DNA from: Streptomyces parvus
Lineage (GTDB): Bacteria > Actinomycetota > Actinomycetes > Streptomycetales > Streptomycetaceae
Direction of reading: 5' to 3'
NCBI RefSeq assembly: GCF_014648875.1
Contig: NZ_BMRY01000001.1
Coordinates: 124,001-188,000, forward strand
Length of the DNA: 64,000 bases
Shown here: piece by piece, positions 32,683 through 42,200 of the stretch
Numbering within the stretch: the stretch's first letter is position 1
How the letters are laid out: every line of letters begins with the position of its first letter
The notes under the pieces: generated by a model
Told to the model about the DNA's origin: nothing
What the model saw: only the letters and a program-made list of their open reading frames with translations
The model's database searches: none
Program-made: the position numbers and the translations under genes

Positions 32683-32704
32683 CTTAGGTAGAATCCATAT
32701 ATGG
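32683..32704 (+). promoter_or_regulatory. absC promoter: -10 box and overlapping palindrome
   Basis: TAGAAT at 32689-32694 is a good -10 box and lies 7 nt before the absC ATG, implying a leaderless mRNA. The perfect palindrome CCATATATGG (32695-32704) covers the start codon, and TTCT...AGAA overlaps the -10 region (near 32681-32693). Both could be the autoregulatory operator. Confidence 0.45.
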
Positions 32705-33177
32705 AGACCGAGACGGCCACCCGTTGGCTGAGCGACGCGGAGCAGTGCGCCTGGCGCACCCACCTGGACGTCAGCAGGCTGCTGATGCACCAGCTGGAGA
32801 AGGACCTCCAGCCGTTCGGCCTGACCATGAACGACTACGAGATCCTGGTCAACCTCTCCGAGTCGGACGACCAGCGGATGCGGATGAGCGACCTCGCCGC
32901 CGCCACGCTCCAGTCCAAGAGCAGGCTCTCGCACCAGATCACCCGCATGGAGACCGCCGGTCTGGTGCGGCGTACGCACTGCGAATCGGACCGGCGCGGA
33001 CTGTTCGCGGTCCTCACCGAGCACGGCGCGGAGACCATGCGGAAGGTCGCCCCGCACCACGTCGACTCGGTGCGGCAGCACTTCATCGACCTGCTGTCCC
33101 CCGAGGCGCTGAGCGAACTGCACGCCGCGCTGACCCCGATCGCGGAACACCTGCGCGGCAAGCGCGGCAAGCTGTAG
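32701..33177 (+). CDS. absC: AbsC-like MarR-family regulator of antibiotic production
   Basis: 158 residues from ATG 32701. Winged-helix MarR core: LTMNDYEILVNLSESDDQRM, RMSDLAAATLQSKSRLSHQI, TRMETAGLVRRTHCESDRRG and LFAVLTEHGAETMRKVAPHH. Length, sequence pattern and position beside the AIM24 genes and a divergent two-component system match S. coelicolor absC (SCO5405). That regulator is reported to be needed for antibiotic production when zinc is limited. Cys and His residues near the wing (RRTHCESDRR, APHHVDSVRQHF) could be metal ligands. No close partner gene; a leaderless promoter with palindrome precedes it. Confidence 0.85.
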   Translation: METETATRWLSDAEQCAWRTHLDVSRLLMHQLEKDLQPFGLTMNDYEILVNLSESDDQRMRMSDLAAATLQSKSRLSHQITRMETAGLVRRTHCESDRRGLFAVLTEHGAETMRKVAPHHVDSVRQHFIDLLSPEALSELHAALTPIAEHLRGKRGKL

Positions 33178-33237
33178 CGGCGAGGCCGCTCGGGCGGGGC
33201 GCGGCAAGCCGTGGCGACCAGGGCCGCGCCCCGCTGA

Positions 33238-34689
33238 TCAGGCCGGGCGCGGCAGCCACAGCCGGAAGGCCGCACCGCCCTCGTCCGCCCGGTGCACCGT
33301 CAGCGTCCCGCCGTGGCGGGCCGCGACGTCCCGGGCGATGGCGAGGCCCAGGCCGGCGCCGCCGTCGTCCCGGCTGCGGGCGTCGTCGAGCCGGACGAAC
33401 CGTTCGAAGATCCGCTCCCGCTCGTCCTCGGGTACGCCCGCCCCGTCGTCCCGGACCTCGACCCGCACACCGCGTCCGTCGGCCACCACCGACACCGCGA
33501 CGCTGCTTTCGGCATGCCGCTGGGCGTTGTCCAGCAGATTGCCGATCACCCGGGACAGCTGCCCGCGCGACCCGTTCACCTCGAACGCACCGCCCTCCGG
33601 GACCTCCACCGCCACCGCGATCCGGTCCCGGGTGCGCTGCGACACCTCCTCGCGGACCAGCGCGCCCAGCTCCACCGTCCCGCTCCCGGGCTTCTCCCCC
33701 GCGTCCAGCCGGGCCAGCAGCAGCAGATCCGCCGCCAGCACCTGGAGCCGTACGGTGTCGGCGACCGCGCCCGGGAGGTCCAGCAGCTCCGGGTGGGCCT
33801 CGGCCACCTCCAGCTGGGTACGGAGCGAGGCGATCGGGGAACGCAGCTCGTGCGAGGCGTCCGCGACGAACCGCCGCTGCCGTTCCACGGACGCCTCCAG
33901 GACGGTGAGCGTCTCGTTCGTCGTCCGGGCCAGGGCCGCAATCTCGTCCCGCGAATCGGGCTCCGGCACCCGGCGGGCCAGGTCCTCGGACGCGGTGATG
34001 GCCGCCATCTCCTGGCGGATGCCCTCGACGGGCCGCAGTGCCCGCCGGGTCACCAGCCAGGTCACCCCGGCGACGACGACCAGCAGCACCGGAAGCCCGG
34101 TGAGCATGGCCCCGCGCACGGTGTTGACGGCCTCCTGCTCGGCGGCGAGCGGAGCGCCCGCGTACACGGTGAGGGTGACGCCGTCGGGGGTGGTCGCCTC
34201 GACCGCGGCGAAGCGGTAGTCGGCGGTGGTGCGGTCGACGGTGGCGGTGCCGTCGGAGAAGTCCGGGTCGTCCGAGGAGACCTCGCTCCGGCCCGGGCGG
34301 CTGCGGTCGTCGTCCTGATCGTCGTCGTCGCCGTCGTCATCGTCGTCGGGTGCCGGGGTGGCCCCGGCCGAGGCCGAGGGCACGGGGGTGACGCCCGTCG
34401 CACCGGTGCCGGTGACGGCCCGCAGGTCCTTGGAGACGAGGACGACCCGGCCCTCCTCGTCGGTCACCTGGACCGGGTGGTCCTCGTCGTCGTCCAGCTC
34501 CACGTCCTCGTACGGCGTGCCGGTGGCCAGCGCCCCGGCCACCTCGCGGGCCGCCACCTCGGCCTGGAGGTCCGCCTGGTCGATCAGGTTGGCCCGCAGG
34601 ACCAGGAGCACGGCGAGACCGGCCCCGATCAGGGCGACGGCGACGACCAGGGTGGCTCCGAGGGCGGCCCTGGCCCGGACGGACCTCAC
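33238..34689 (-). CDS. Two-component sensor histidine kinase with Asp-rich external loop
   Basis: 483 residues from GTG 34689, overlapping the regulator stop (GTGA). Helix 1 (TLVVAVALIGAGLAVLLVLR) and helix 2 (AMLTGLPVLLVVVAGVTWLV) flank a roughly 150-residue extracytoplasmic domain. This contains ELDDDEDH and a striking run of nearly pure Asp (DDDDDGDDDDQDDD, about residues 114-127). HAMP follows (RRALRPVEGIRQEMAAITAS), then the His box FVADASHELRSPIASLRTQL and ATPase boxes NLLDNAQRHAE, RDDGAGVPEDERERIFERF and GAGLGLAIARDVAARHGG. The acidic loop suggests a cation or cationic-peptide stimulus. It forms an operon with the regulator, divergent from the equally acidic PepSY gene. Confidence 0.93.
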   Translation of the reverse strand: MRSVRARAALGATLVVAVALIGAGLAVLLVLRANLIDQADLQAEVAAREVAGALATGTPYEDVELDDDEDHPVQVTDEEGRVVLVSKDLRAVTGTGATGVTPVPSASAGATPAPDDDDDGDDDDQDDDRSRPGRSEVSSDDPDFSDGTATVDRTTADYRFAAVEATTPDGVTLTVYAGAPLAAEQEAVNTVRGAMLTGLPVLLVVVAGVTWLVTRRALRPVEGIRQEMAAITASEDLARRVPEPDSRDEIAALARTTNETLTVLEASVERQRRFVADASHELRSPIASLRTQLEVAEAHPELLDLPGAVADTVRLQVLAADLLLLARLDAGEKPGSGTVELGALVREEVSQRTRDRIAVAVEVPEGGAFEVNGSRGQLSRVIGNLLDNAQRHAESSVAVSVVADGRGVRVEVRDDGAGVPEDERERIFERFVRLDDARSRDDGGAGLGLAIARDVAARHGGTLTVHRADEGGAAFRLWLPRPA

Positions 34690-35348
34690 TTCGCCTCCAG
34701 CCGGTAGCCGGCGCCGCGTACGGTGCGGATGGTGGCGGCGCCCAGCTTGCGGCGCAGGGTGGAGATGTAGACCTCGACGATGTTCGGGTCGCCGTCGTAG
34801 GCGAAGTCCCAGACGTGCTCCAGGATCTCCGCCTTGCTGACCACCTGCCCGGCGCGCAGGGCGAGTTGCTCCAGCACGGCGAACTCCTTGGCGGTGAGGG
34901 CGATTTCGTCCTCACCTCGGATGACCCGGCGGGCGGCGGTGTCGATGCGCAGGGGGCCGACGGTCAGGACGGGCGCGGCCGTTCCGGCCCCGCGCCGGCG
35001 CAGCAGGGCGCGGACGCGGGCGACGAGGACGACGTAGCTGAAGGGCTTGGTCAGATAGTCGTCGGCACCGGTGTCCAGGCCCTCGGCCTCGTCGTACTCG
35101 CCGTCCTTGGCCGTCAGCATGAGGATCGGCACCTCGTGTCCGGCGGCGCGCAGGTTCGAGCAGACGCGGTAGCCGTTCATGCCGGGCAGCATGATGTCGA
35201 GGATCACCAGGTCGTAGCCGCCCTCGCTCGCCCGGTGCAGCCCCTCCAGGCCGTCGTGCACGACATCCACGGCGAAGCCCTCGGCGGTAAGTCCCCTGGC
35301 CAGGGACACCGCGAGACGCTTCTCGTCCTCCACGATCAACAGGCGCAT
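34686..35348 (-). CDS. OmpR/PhoB-family response regulator
   Basis: 220 residues from ATG 35348 (MRLLIVEDEKRLAVSLARGL), favoured by GAGG 8 nt upstream over the GTG at 35354. Receiver with E7/D8/E9, phosphoacceptor D51 (LVILDIMLPGMNGY) and K101-region DDYLTKPFSY. The C-terminal winged helix has GEDEIALTAKEFAVLEQLAL, HVWDFAYDGDPNIVEVYIST and TLRRKLGAATIRTVRGAGYR. It is the partner of the downstream kinase. Three TTCAG half-sites spaced 10-11 bp lie between it and the divergent PepSY gene, the expected architecture for a head-to-tail OmpR dimer site. Confidence 0.94.
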   Translation of the reverse strand: MRLLIVEDEKRLAVSLARGLTAEGFAVDVVHDGLEGLHRASEGGYDLVILDIMLPGMNGYRVCSNLRAAGHEVPILMLTAKDGEYDEAEGLDTGADDYLTKPFSYVVLVARVRALLRRRGAGTAAPVLTVGPLRIDTAARRVIRGEDEIALTAKEFAVLEQLALRAGQVVSKAEILEHVWDFAYDGDPNIVEVYISTLRRKLGAATIRTVRGAGYRLEAK

Positions 35349-35367
35349 GCGCACAGCCTCGCAAACT

Positions 35368-35408
35368 CCACCTGAAGAAGCCTTCAGGTGGCTTCAGGCT
35401 GCGTTCAG
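35368..35408. promoter_or_regulatory. TTCAG direct repeats, likely response-regulator binding site
   Basis: TTCAGG at 35383 and 35393 and TTCAG at 35404 repeat at 10 and 11 bp, one helical turn apart. The first also forms an inverted repeat CCACCTGAAG/CTTCAGGTGG (35368-35377, 35382-35391). The site lies 20-120 bp from both divergent starts. Confidence 0.6.
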
Positions 35409-35466
35409 CATCGGGTCGGCAGTGTGGAACCCGTCAGCCAGCACAGCAGCTCTCGGGGAGAACCTC

Positions 35467-36213
35467 ATGAAGCGCAACGTCACCATCGCAGCGATCACCG
35501 CGGCCGTTCTGATCGGCGGCACCACCGCAGCCACCGTCGCCTTCGCGGACAGCGACGGGGACCGCGACCGTACATCCACCAGGTCCGCGAGCTCCGTGAG
35601 CCTCGCCGACGACGACCGTGACGACCGGGACGACCGTACGGACGACGCTTCCGACGACCGGTCGGACGACCGGGCCCCGGCCGCCGCGAAGAGCGCCCGG
35701 ATCTCCCTCGACCAGGCCGTCGCCGCCGCGCTGAAGAGCGTCCCGGGCACGGTCACCCAGGCCGAGCTGGACCGGGACGACGACGACCACGACGGCCGCT
35801 CGGTGTGGGAGCTGGACGTCCGGGGCTCCGACAAGAAGTGGCACGACGTCACGGTGGACGCCGGCAACGGCAAGGTCCTGAAGACTCGCGACGACGACAA
35901 CGACGACCGCGACGACCACGCGCCCCGCTCCTCGGCCGTCACCCTGAACGAGGCGGCGGCAGCGGCCCTGAAGACCGCGCCGGGCGCCATCACGTCCATC
36001 GACCTGGACGACGATGACGATGACGACGACAACGGCCGCCGGGGCGAGGTCCTGCGCTGGGACGTCGACATCGCGGGCAAGGACGGCAAGCAGCACGAAC
36101 TGCGCGTGGACGCCAAGACGGGCAAGGTCACCGTGGACCGCGACGACGACGGGGACGACGACCGGGACGACCGGAACGACGACCGGGACGACCGGGACGG
36201 CGACGACGACTGA
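35467..36213 (+). CDS. Secreted Asp-rich protein with two PepSY domains
   Basis: 248 residues from ATG 35467, with GGGGAG 6 nt upstream. The signal peptide is MKRNVTIAAITAAVLIGGTT to about AFA. Two PepSY-type repeats follow: ISLDQAVAAALKSVPGTVTQ with VWELDVRGSDKKWHDVTVDA, and VTLNEAAAAALKTAPGAITS with LRWDVDIAGKDGKQHELRVD. They are linked and flanked by Asp/Arg-rich runs (DDDRDDRDDRTDDASDDRSD) and end in a long Asp-Arg repeat. PepSY domains often restrain peptidases or sense envelope peptides. The gene is divergent from the two-component system and is probably its target; the acidic character mirrors the kinase loop. Confidence 0.88.
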   Translation: MKRNVTIAAITAAVLIGGTTAATVAFADSDGDRDRTSTRSASSVSLADDDRDDRDDRTDDASDDRSDDRAPAAAKSARISLDQAVAAALKSVPGTVTQAELDRDDDDHDGRSVWELDVRGSDKKWHDVTVDAGNGKVLKTRDDDNDDRDDHAPRSSAVTLNEAAAAALKTAPGAITSIDLDDDDDDDDNGRRGEVLRWDVDIAGKDGKQHELRVDAKTGKVTVDRDDDGDDDRDDRNDDRDDRDGDDD

Positions 36214-36242
36214 CGGGAGCCCGTACCCGGCCCCGTACACGA

Positions 36243-36283
36243 GAAGGCCCCCTGAGCGGCACACATCCGCTCAGGGGGCCTTC
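36243..36283. terminator. Bidirectional terminator between pepSY and meaB
   Basis: 17-bp perfect arms (36243-36259, GAAGGCCCCCTGAGCGG; 36267-36283, CCGCTCAGGGGGCCTTC) and the 7-nt loop CACACAT. It lies 29 nt after the PepSY stop and 17 nt beyond the meaB stop on the other strand. Confidence 0.85.
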
Positions 36284-36300
36284 AGCGCGCGCTCAGGCGC

Positions 36301-37269
36301 TCAGGAGGCCTCCGTCAGCCCCGCCACCAGTTCGTCCGCCGCCGCGTACGGGTCGAGGCTCCCCGCCACGATCCGCTCCGCCAGGGCGTGCAGCCGGCGG
36401 TCGCCGCGCAGGTCCGCGATCCTCTCGCGGAGCGCGGTGACCGCGATCGACTCGACCTCGTGGGCGGCGCGGGCCGTGCGGCGTTCGGCCAGGACGCCGT
36501 GCTCCTCCATCCAGGCCCGGTGCTTCTCCAGGGCCTCGACGACCTCGTCGGTGCCCTGGCCCCGGGCCGCGACCGTCTTCACGATCGGGGGGCGCCAGTC
36601 GCCGGGGCCCCGGGACTCCCCCAGGCCCAGCATGTGGTTCAGCTCGCGGGCGGTGGCGTCGGCGCCGTCGCGGTCGGCCTTGTTGACCACGTACACATCG
36701 CCGATCTCCAGGATTCCGGCCTTCGCCGCCTGGATGCCGTCGCCCATGCCCGGAGCGAGCAGCACGACGGAGGTGTCGGCCTGGGAGGCGATCTCCACCT
36801 CGGACTGGCCGACGCCGACCGTCTCGACGAGGACCACGTCGCAGCCCGCCGCGTCCAGGACGCGGATGGCCTGCGGGGCGGCCCAGGCGAGACCGCCGAG
36901 GTGGCCCCGGGTCGCCATCGAGCGGATGTAGACACCCGGGTCGGACGCGTGGTCCGACATCCGGACCCGGTCGCCCAGCAGCGCCCCGCCGGAGAACGGC
37001 GAGGAGGGGTCGACGGCGAGCACGCCGACCCGCTTGCCCGCCCGGCGGTAGGCGGAGACCAGGGCCGAGGTGGAGGTGGACTTGCCGACGCCCGGCGAGC
37101 CCGTGAGGCCGACGACGTACGCATGGCCCGCCAACGGGGCCAGTGCCGCCATCACCTCACGGAGCTGCGGGGACGCCCCCTCCACCAGCGAGATCAGCCG
37201 GGCCACCGCACGCGGCCTGCCTGCTCGCGCCTGCTCGACCAGCGTGGGGACGTCCACGTCCACGTTCAC
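36301..37269 (-). CDS. meaB: MeaB-type G protein chaperone of B12-dependent mutases
   Basis: 322 residues from GTG 37269 (VNVDVDVPTLVEQARAGRPR). The SIMIBI-class P-loop GLTGSPGVGKSTSTSALVSA, then AVDPSSPFSGGALLGDRVRM, CDVVLVETVGVGQSEVEIAS and the G4-like VNKADRDGADAT are all intact. It loads and protects coenzyme B12 on acyl-CoA mutases and ejects inactivated cofactor. The client here could be icmA (17354-19054) or a methylmalonyl-CoA mutase elsewhere. The thiolase gene ends 36 bp upstream on the same strand, so the two probably form an operon that completes branched and odd-chain acyl-CoA metabolism. Confidence 0.94.
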   Translation of the reverse strand: MNVDVDVPTLVEQARAGRPRAVARLISLVEGASPQLREVMAALAPLAGHAYVVGLTGSPGVGKSTSTSALVSAYRRAGKRVGVLAVDPSSPFSGGALLGDRVRMSDHASDPGVYIRSMATRGHLGGLAWAAPQAIRVLDAAGCDVVLVETVGVGQSEVEIASQADTSVVLLAPGMGDGIQAAKAGILEIGDVYVVNKADRDGADATARELNHMLGLGESRGPGDWRPPIVKTVAARGQGTDEVVEALEKHRAWMEEHGVLAERRTARAAHEVESIAVTALRERIADLRGDRRLHALAERIVAGSLDPYAAADELVAGLTEAS

Positions 37270-37305
37270 CGCTCCGTTCTCGCCTTGCCTCGTGTCGTTA
37301 CGGTG

Positions 37306-38511
37306 TTACTTGCCCGGGACGCGGATGATCAACGCGTCGCCCTGGCCGCCGCCGCCGCACAGTGCCGCCGCGCCCGTGCCGCCGCCGCGCCGCTTCAGCT
37401 CCAGGGCCAGGTGCAGGACGACCCGGGCGCCGGACATCCCGATGGGGTGGCCGAGCGCGATCGCGCCGCCGTTGACGTTGACCTTGTCCGAGGTGACGCC
37501 CAGGTCCTTCATGGACTGGACGGCGACGGCCGCGAACGCCTCGTTGATCTCGATCAGGTCGAGGTCGTCGACGGTCAGGCCGTCCTTCTTCAGCGCGTGC
37601 TTGATGGCATTGGAGGGCTGCGACTGGAGGGAGTTGTCGGGGCCCGCGACGTTTCCGTGGGCGCCGATCTCGGCGATCCAGTCGAGGCCCAGCTCCTCGG
37701 CCCTGGCCTTGCTCATCACGACGACCGCGGCGGCGCCGTCGGAGATCTGCGAGGAGGTGCCGGCGGTGATCGTGCCGTCCTTGGCGAAGGCGGGGCGCAG
37801 CTTGCCGAGGGTCTCCACGGTCGTCTCGGCGCGGATGCCCTCGTCCTTCGAGAAGAGGACCGGGTCGCCCTTGCGCTGCGGAATCTCGACCGGGGTGATC
37901 TCCGCCTCGAAGAGGCCGTTCTTCTGGGCGGCGGCGGCCCGCTGGTGGGACAGCGCGCCGATCTCGTCCTGGGCAGCGCGGTCCAGTCCGAGGCGGCCGT
38001 TGTGCTTCTCGGTGGACTCGCCCATGGGGATGTTCTCGTAGGCGTCGGTGAGACCGTCGTACGCCATCGAGTCCAGCATCTCGATCGCGCCGTACTTGTA
38101 GCCCTCGCGGGACTTGGGGAGCAGGTGCGGGGCGTTGGTCATGGACTCCTGGCCGCCCGCGACCACGACGTCGAACTCCCCGGCGCGGATGAGCTGGTCG
38201 GCCAGCGCGATGGCGTCGAGCCCGGACAGACACACCTTGTTGACGGTGAGCGCGGGCACGTTCATCGGGATGCCGGCCTTGATCGCGGCCTGCCGGGCGG
38301 GAATCTGGCCCGCGCCGGCCTGGAGCACCTGGCCCATGATCACGTACTGGACCTGGTCACCGCCGATGCCGGCCCGGTCCAGCGCGGCCTTGATCGCGAC
38401 GCCGCCGAGGTCGGCCGCGGAGAAGCTCTTCAGGGAGCCGAGGAGACGGCCCATGGGCGTCCGGGCGCCCGCGACGATCACTGAGGTGGTGGTACCGGTC
38501 GTTGCTGGCAT
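37306..38511 (-). CDS. Acetyl-CoA C-acetyltransferase (thiolase)
   Basis: 401 residues from ATG 38511, 8 nt after AAGGGG; a GTG at 38517 would add two residues. Catalytic residues of the biosynthetic thiolase class are visible: acyl-accepting Cys in [18 protein letters not shown], His in [20 protein letters not shown] and the second Cys in [17 protein letters not shown]. It condenses two acetyl-CoA to acetoacetyl-CoA, or the reverse. With hbd (54894-55742) it would feed the ethylmalonyl-CoA/butyryl-CoA route whose products pass to icmA. Operon with meaB. Confidence 0.95.
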   Translation of the reverse strand: MPATTGTTTSVIVAGARTPMGRLLGSLKSFSAADLGGVAIKAALDRAGIGGDQVQYVIMGQVLQAGAGQIPARQAAIKAGIPMNVPALTVNKVCLSGLDAIALADQLIRAGEFDVVVAGGQESMTNAPHLLPKSREGYKYGAIEMLDSMAYDGLTDAYENIPMGESTEKHNGRLGLDRAAQDEIGALSHQRAAAAQKNGLFEAEITPVEIPQRKGDPVLFSKDEGIRAETTVETLGKLRPAFAKDGTITAGTSSQISDGAAAVVVMSKARAEELGLDWIAEIGAHGNVAGPDNSLQSQPSNAIKHALKKDGLTVDDLDLIEINEAFAAVAVQSMKDLGVTSDKVNVNGGAIALGHPIGMSGARVVLHLALELKRRGGGTGAAALCGGGGQGDALIIRVPGK

Positions 38512-38656
38512 GGGCACGGCCCCTTGGGATCGGATGTGAACGAGGGTTTACCTGAATGTACTGAGCGCTCCCGCGCCCGTCATCCGGCTGCCGGTGTGAC
38601 GGCGCGCACGTTGCGTAACCATGGCGGGAGCGCGACGGCGGCTCCATGCTGAATCC

Positions 38657-39085
38657 ATGCTGACGCGAATCGATCACATCGGGATCGCCTGTTTCGACCT
38701 GGACAAGACGGTCGAGTTCTACCGTGCCACGTACGGGTTCGAGGTGTTCCACTCCGAGGTCAACGAGGAGCAGGGGGTCCGCGAGGCCATGCTCAGGATC
38801 AACGAGACCTCGGACGGCGGGGCCTCCTATCTCCAGCTGCTGGAGCCCACCCGCGAGGACTCCGCCGTGGGCAAGTGGCTGGCGAAGAACGGGGAAGGCG
38901 TGCACCACATCGCCTTCGGTACGGAGGATGTGGACGGGGACGCCGCGGACATCCGCGAGAAGGGCGTCCGGGTGCTGTACGACGAGCCCAGGACGGGGTC
39001 GATGGGGTCCCGGATCACGTTCCTGCACCCCAAGGACTGCCACGGTGTCCTCACCGAACTGGTCACGAGCCGGGCGGACCACTGA
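38657..39085 (+). CDS. mce: Methylmalonyl-CoA epimerase
   Basis: 142 residues from ATG 38657 (MLTRIDHIGIACFDLDKTVE); the ATG at 38621 would add a non-family Arg-rich stretch. VOC fold with metal ligands in RIDHIGIACFD, GASYLQLLEPT, GVHHIAFGTEDV and CHGVLTELVTS (His, Gln/Glu, His, Glu). It interconverts (R)- and (S)-methylmalonyl-CoA between propionyl-CoA carboxylase and the mutase. It is divergent from the thiolase-meaB operon, so related acyl-CoA genes share one intergenic region (38512-38656). No strong ribosome site was seen. Confidence 0.94.
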   Translation: MLTRIDHIGIACFDLDKTVEFYRATYGFEVFHSEVNEEQGVREAMLRINETSDGGASYLQLLEPTREDSAVGKWLAKNGEGVHHIAFGTEDVDGDAADIREKGVRVLYDEPRTGSMGSRITFLHPKDCHGVLTELVTSRADH

Positions 39086-39111
39086 CCGCCGCATACCCGG
39101 CCCGGTAGAGT
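39082..39111 (+). promoter_or_regulatory. Candidate scy promoter
   Basis: CTGACC (39082-39087) and TAGAGT (39106-39111) are separated by 18 bp. The implied transcript would begin near 39118, about 170 nt upstream of the scy start. The -35 box overlaps the end of the epimerase gene. Confidence 0.3.
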
Positions 39112-39285
39112 GGGCGGTTCCGGGCCGGGGCCGGGTCGGGGCCGTACCGCGTCCTCGTCGTTTGTCTGTCACCATTCCCCGGGGGACCGCTCGTCGGCGA
39201 GCCCCCCGTGTGCAGAGTCACGACCAGGGTTGGGGTCTCCCCTGCTCGCAGAAGTTGAGAGCTCGGGGAAGGATGGGACCGCGCA

Positions 39286-42200
39286 GTGCGGGGCTACGAA
39301 CGCCAGGAGAGCCACCGAGCTGAAGACGACCATCTCTCGCGGTTCGAAGCCGAGATGGACCGGCTGAAGACCGACCGGGAGAAGGCCGTCCAGCACGCCG
39401 AGGACCTCGGTTACCAGGTCGAGGTCTTGCGTGCCAAGCTGCACGAGGCCCGGCGCAATCTCGCAACCCGTCCCGCCTACGACAGCGCGGACATCGGCTA
39501 CCAGGCCGAGCAGATGCTGCGGAACGCGCAGGTCCAGGCCGAGCAGATGCGCAGTGACGCCGAGCGCGAACTGCGCGAGGCCCGCGCCCAGACCCAGCGG
39601 ATCCTCCAGGAGCACGCCGAGCACCAGGCGCGCCTCCAGGCCGAGTTGCACACCGAGGCCGTCCAGCGCAGGCAGCGGCTCGACCAGGAGCTGGCGGAGC
39701 GCCGTCAGACCGTCGAGTCGCATGTCAACGAGAACGTCGCCTGGGCCGAACAGCTGCGCGCCCGCACCGAGTCGCAGGCCCGCCGGCTGCTGGAGGAGTC
39801 CCGCGCCGAGGCCGAGCAGGCGCTGGCCGCCGCCCGCGACGAGGCCGCCCGGCTGGCGGAGGAGACCCGTCGCCGGACCGGCTCGGAGGCCGAAACCGCC
39901 CGGGCCGAAGCGGAAGCGATCCTGCTGCGCGCCCGCAAGGACGCCGAGCGGATGCTCGGGGCCGCCTCCGCGCAGGCGCAGGAGGCCACCAGCCACGCGG
40001 AGCAGCTGCGTTCCAGCACGACCGCGGAGACCGACCAGGCCCGCCAGCAGACCGCCGAGCTGAACCGCACCGCCGAGCAGCGTCTCGCGGAGGCGGAGAC
40101 CCGGCTGCGCGAATCCCGCCTGGAGGCCGAGAAGGTCCTCTCCGAGGCGAAGGAGGCCGCCGCCAAGCAGCTGGCCGCCGCGGAGTCGCAGAACGAGCAG
40201 CGCACCCGTACGGCCAAGTCGGAGATCGCCCGGCTGGTCGGGGAGGCCACCAAGAGCGCCGACACCCTCAAGGAAGAGGCCGAGCAGGCCCTCGCCGACG
40301 CCCGTGCCGAGGCGGAGCGGCTGGTCGCCGAGGCGACCGAGAAGGCCGGTACGGCGGCGGCCGAGGACGCCGCGGCCCAGCTGGCGAAGGCGGCCCGCAG
40401 CGCCGAGGAGGTGCTCACCAAGGCCTCCGAGGACGCGCGGTCGACGACGAAGGCGGCGAGCGAGGAGGCGGAGCGGATCCGCCGCGAGGCGGAGGCCGAG
40501 GCGGACCGGCTGCGCGGCGAGGCGGCCGAGCAGGCCGACGAGCTGAAGGGCGCGGCCAAGGACGACACCAAGGAGTACCGGGCCAAGACGGTCGAGCTCC
40601 AGGAGGAGGCCCGCCGGCTGCGCGGCGAGGCCGAGCAGCTGCGCTCCGAGGCGGTCGCCGAGGGCGAGCGGATCCGGGGCGAGGCCCGTCGTGAGGCGGT
40701 CCAGCAGCTGGAGGAGGGCGCCCGTACCGCCGAGGAGCTGCTGACCAAGGCCCGCTCCGACGCGGACGAGGTGCGCGCCAAGGCGAACGGCGAGAGCGAG
40801 CGCATCCGCACCGAGGCCACCGAGCGGGCCGCGACGCTGCGCAAGCAGGCCGAGGAGACGCTGGAGCGCACCCGGACCGAGGCCGACGCACTGCGGGCCG
40901 AGGCCGAGGAGCAGGCGGCGGCCGTCACGGCGGCCGCGGAGGCGGCGGCGGCCGAGCTGCGCGAGGAGACCGAGCGCGGGGTCGCCGCCCGGCAGGCCGA
41001 GGCCGCCGACGAGCTGGCCCGGCTGCACACCGAGGCCGAGGCGAAGCTCACGGCCGCCGAGGAGGCGCTGGGCGAGGCCCGTACCGAGGCCGAGAGGATC
41101 CGCCGCGAGACGAACGAGGAGTCGGAGCGGCTGCGCGCGGAGGCCGCCGAGCGGCTGCGGGCGCTGACCGAGCAGGCCGAGACGGAGGCCGAGCGGCTGC
41201 GCGACGAGGCCGCCGCGGACGCCGCCGAGGCCCGGGCCGAGGGCGAGAACGTCGCCGTACGGCTGCGGAGCGAGGCGGCCGCCGAGGCGGAGCGGCTCAG
41301 GTCCGAGGCGCAGGAGGCCGCCGACCGGGTGCGCGCGGAGGCCGCGGCCGCCGCCGAGCGGGTCGGGACCGAGGCCGCCGAGGCGCTGGCCGCCGCCCAG
41401 GAGGAGGCGACCCGCCGCCGCCGGGAGGCCGAGGAGACCCTCGGTGCCGCCCGGTCCGAGGCGGAGCAGGAGCGTGAGCGGGCCCGCGAGCAGAGCGAGG
41501 AGCTGCTCGCCTCCGCCCGCAAGCGGGTCGAGGAGGCGGAGGCCGAGGCGCGCCGTCTGGTCGAGGAGGCGGACGCCCGGGCGACCGAGCTGGTCGCGGC
41601 GGCCGAGCAGACCGCCCAGCAGGTACGGGACTCCGTCACGGGTCTGCACGAGCAGGCCGAGGAGGAGATCACCGGGCTGCGCCTCGCCGCGGAGCACGCC
41701 GCGGAGCGCACCCGTAGCGAGGCGCAGGAGGAGGCGGACCGGGTCCGCGCCGACGCGCACGCGGAGCGGGAGCGGGCCTCGGAGGACGCGGTCCGGCTGC
41801 GCCGGGAGGCGAACGAGGAGTCGGGCCGGCTCCGGCAGGAGGCGCACGAGGAGACCGAGGCCGCGAAGGCGCTGGCCGAGCGGACGGTCTCCGAGGCGAT
41901 CACCGAGTCGGAGCGGCTGCGCGCGGACGCCTCCGAGTACAGCCAGCGGATGCGCACCGAGGGGTCCGACGCGCTGGCGTCGGCGGAGCAGGACGCCTCG
42001 CGCGCCCGCGCCGAGGCCCGTCAGGACGCCAACCGGATCCGTTCCGAGGCCGCGGCCCAGGCGGACCGGCTGATCGGCGAGGCGACCACCGAGAGCGAAC
42101 GCGTCCGCAACGAGGCCGCCCAGTCCTCCGAGCAGCTCGTTGTCGAGGCCACCACGGAGGCCAACCGGCGCCGGAGCGAGTCCACCGAGAAGGCGGACCG

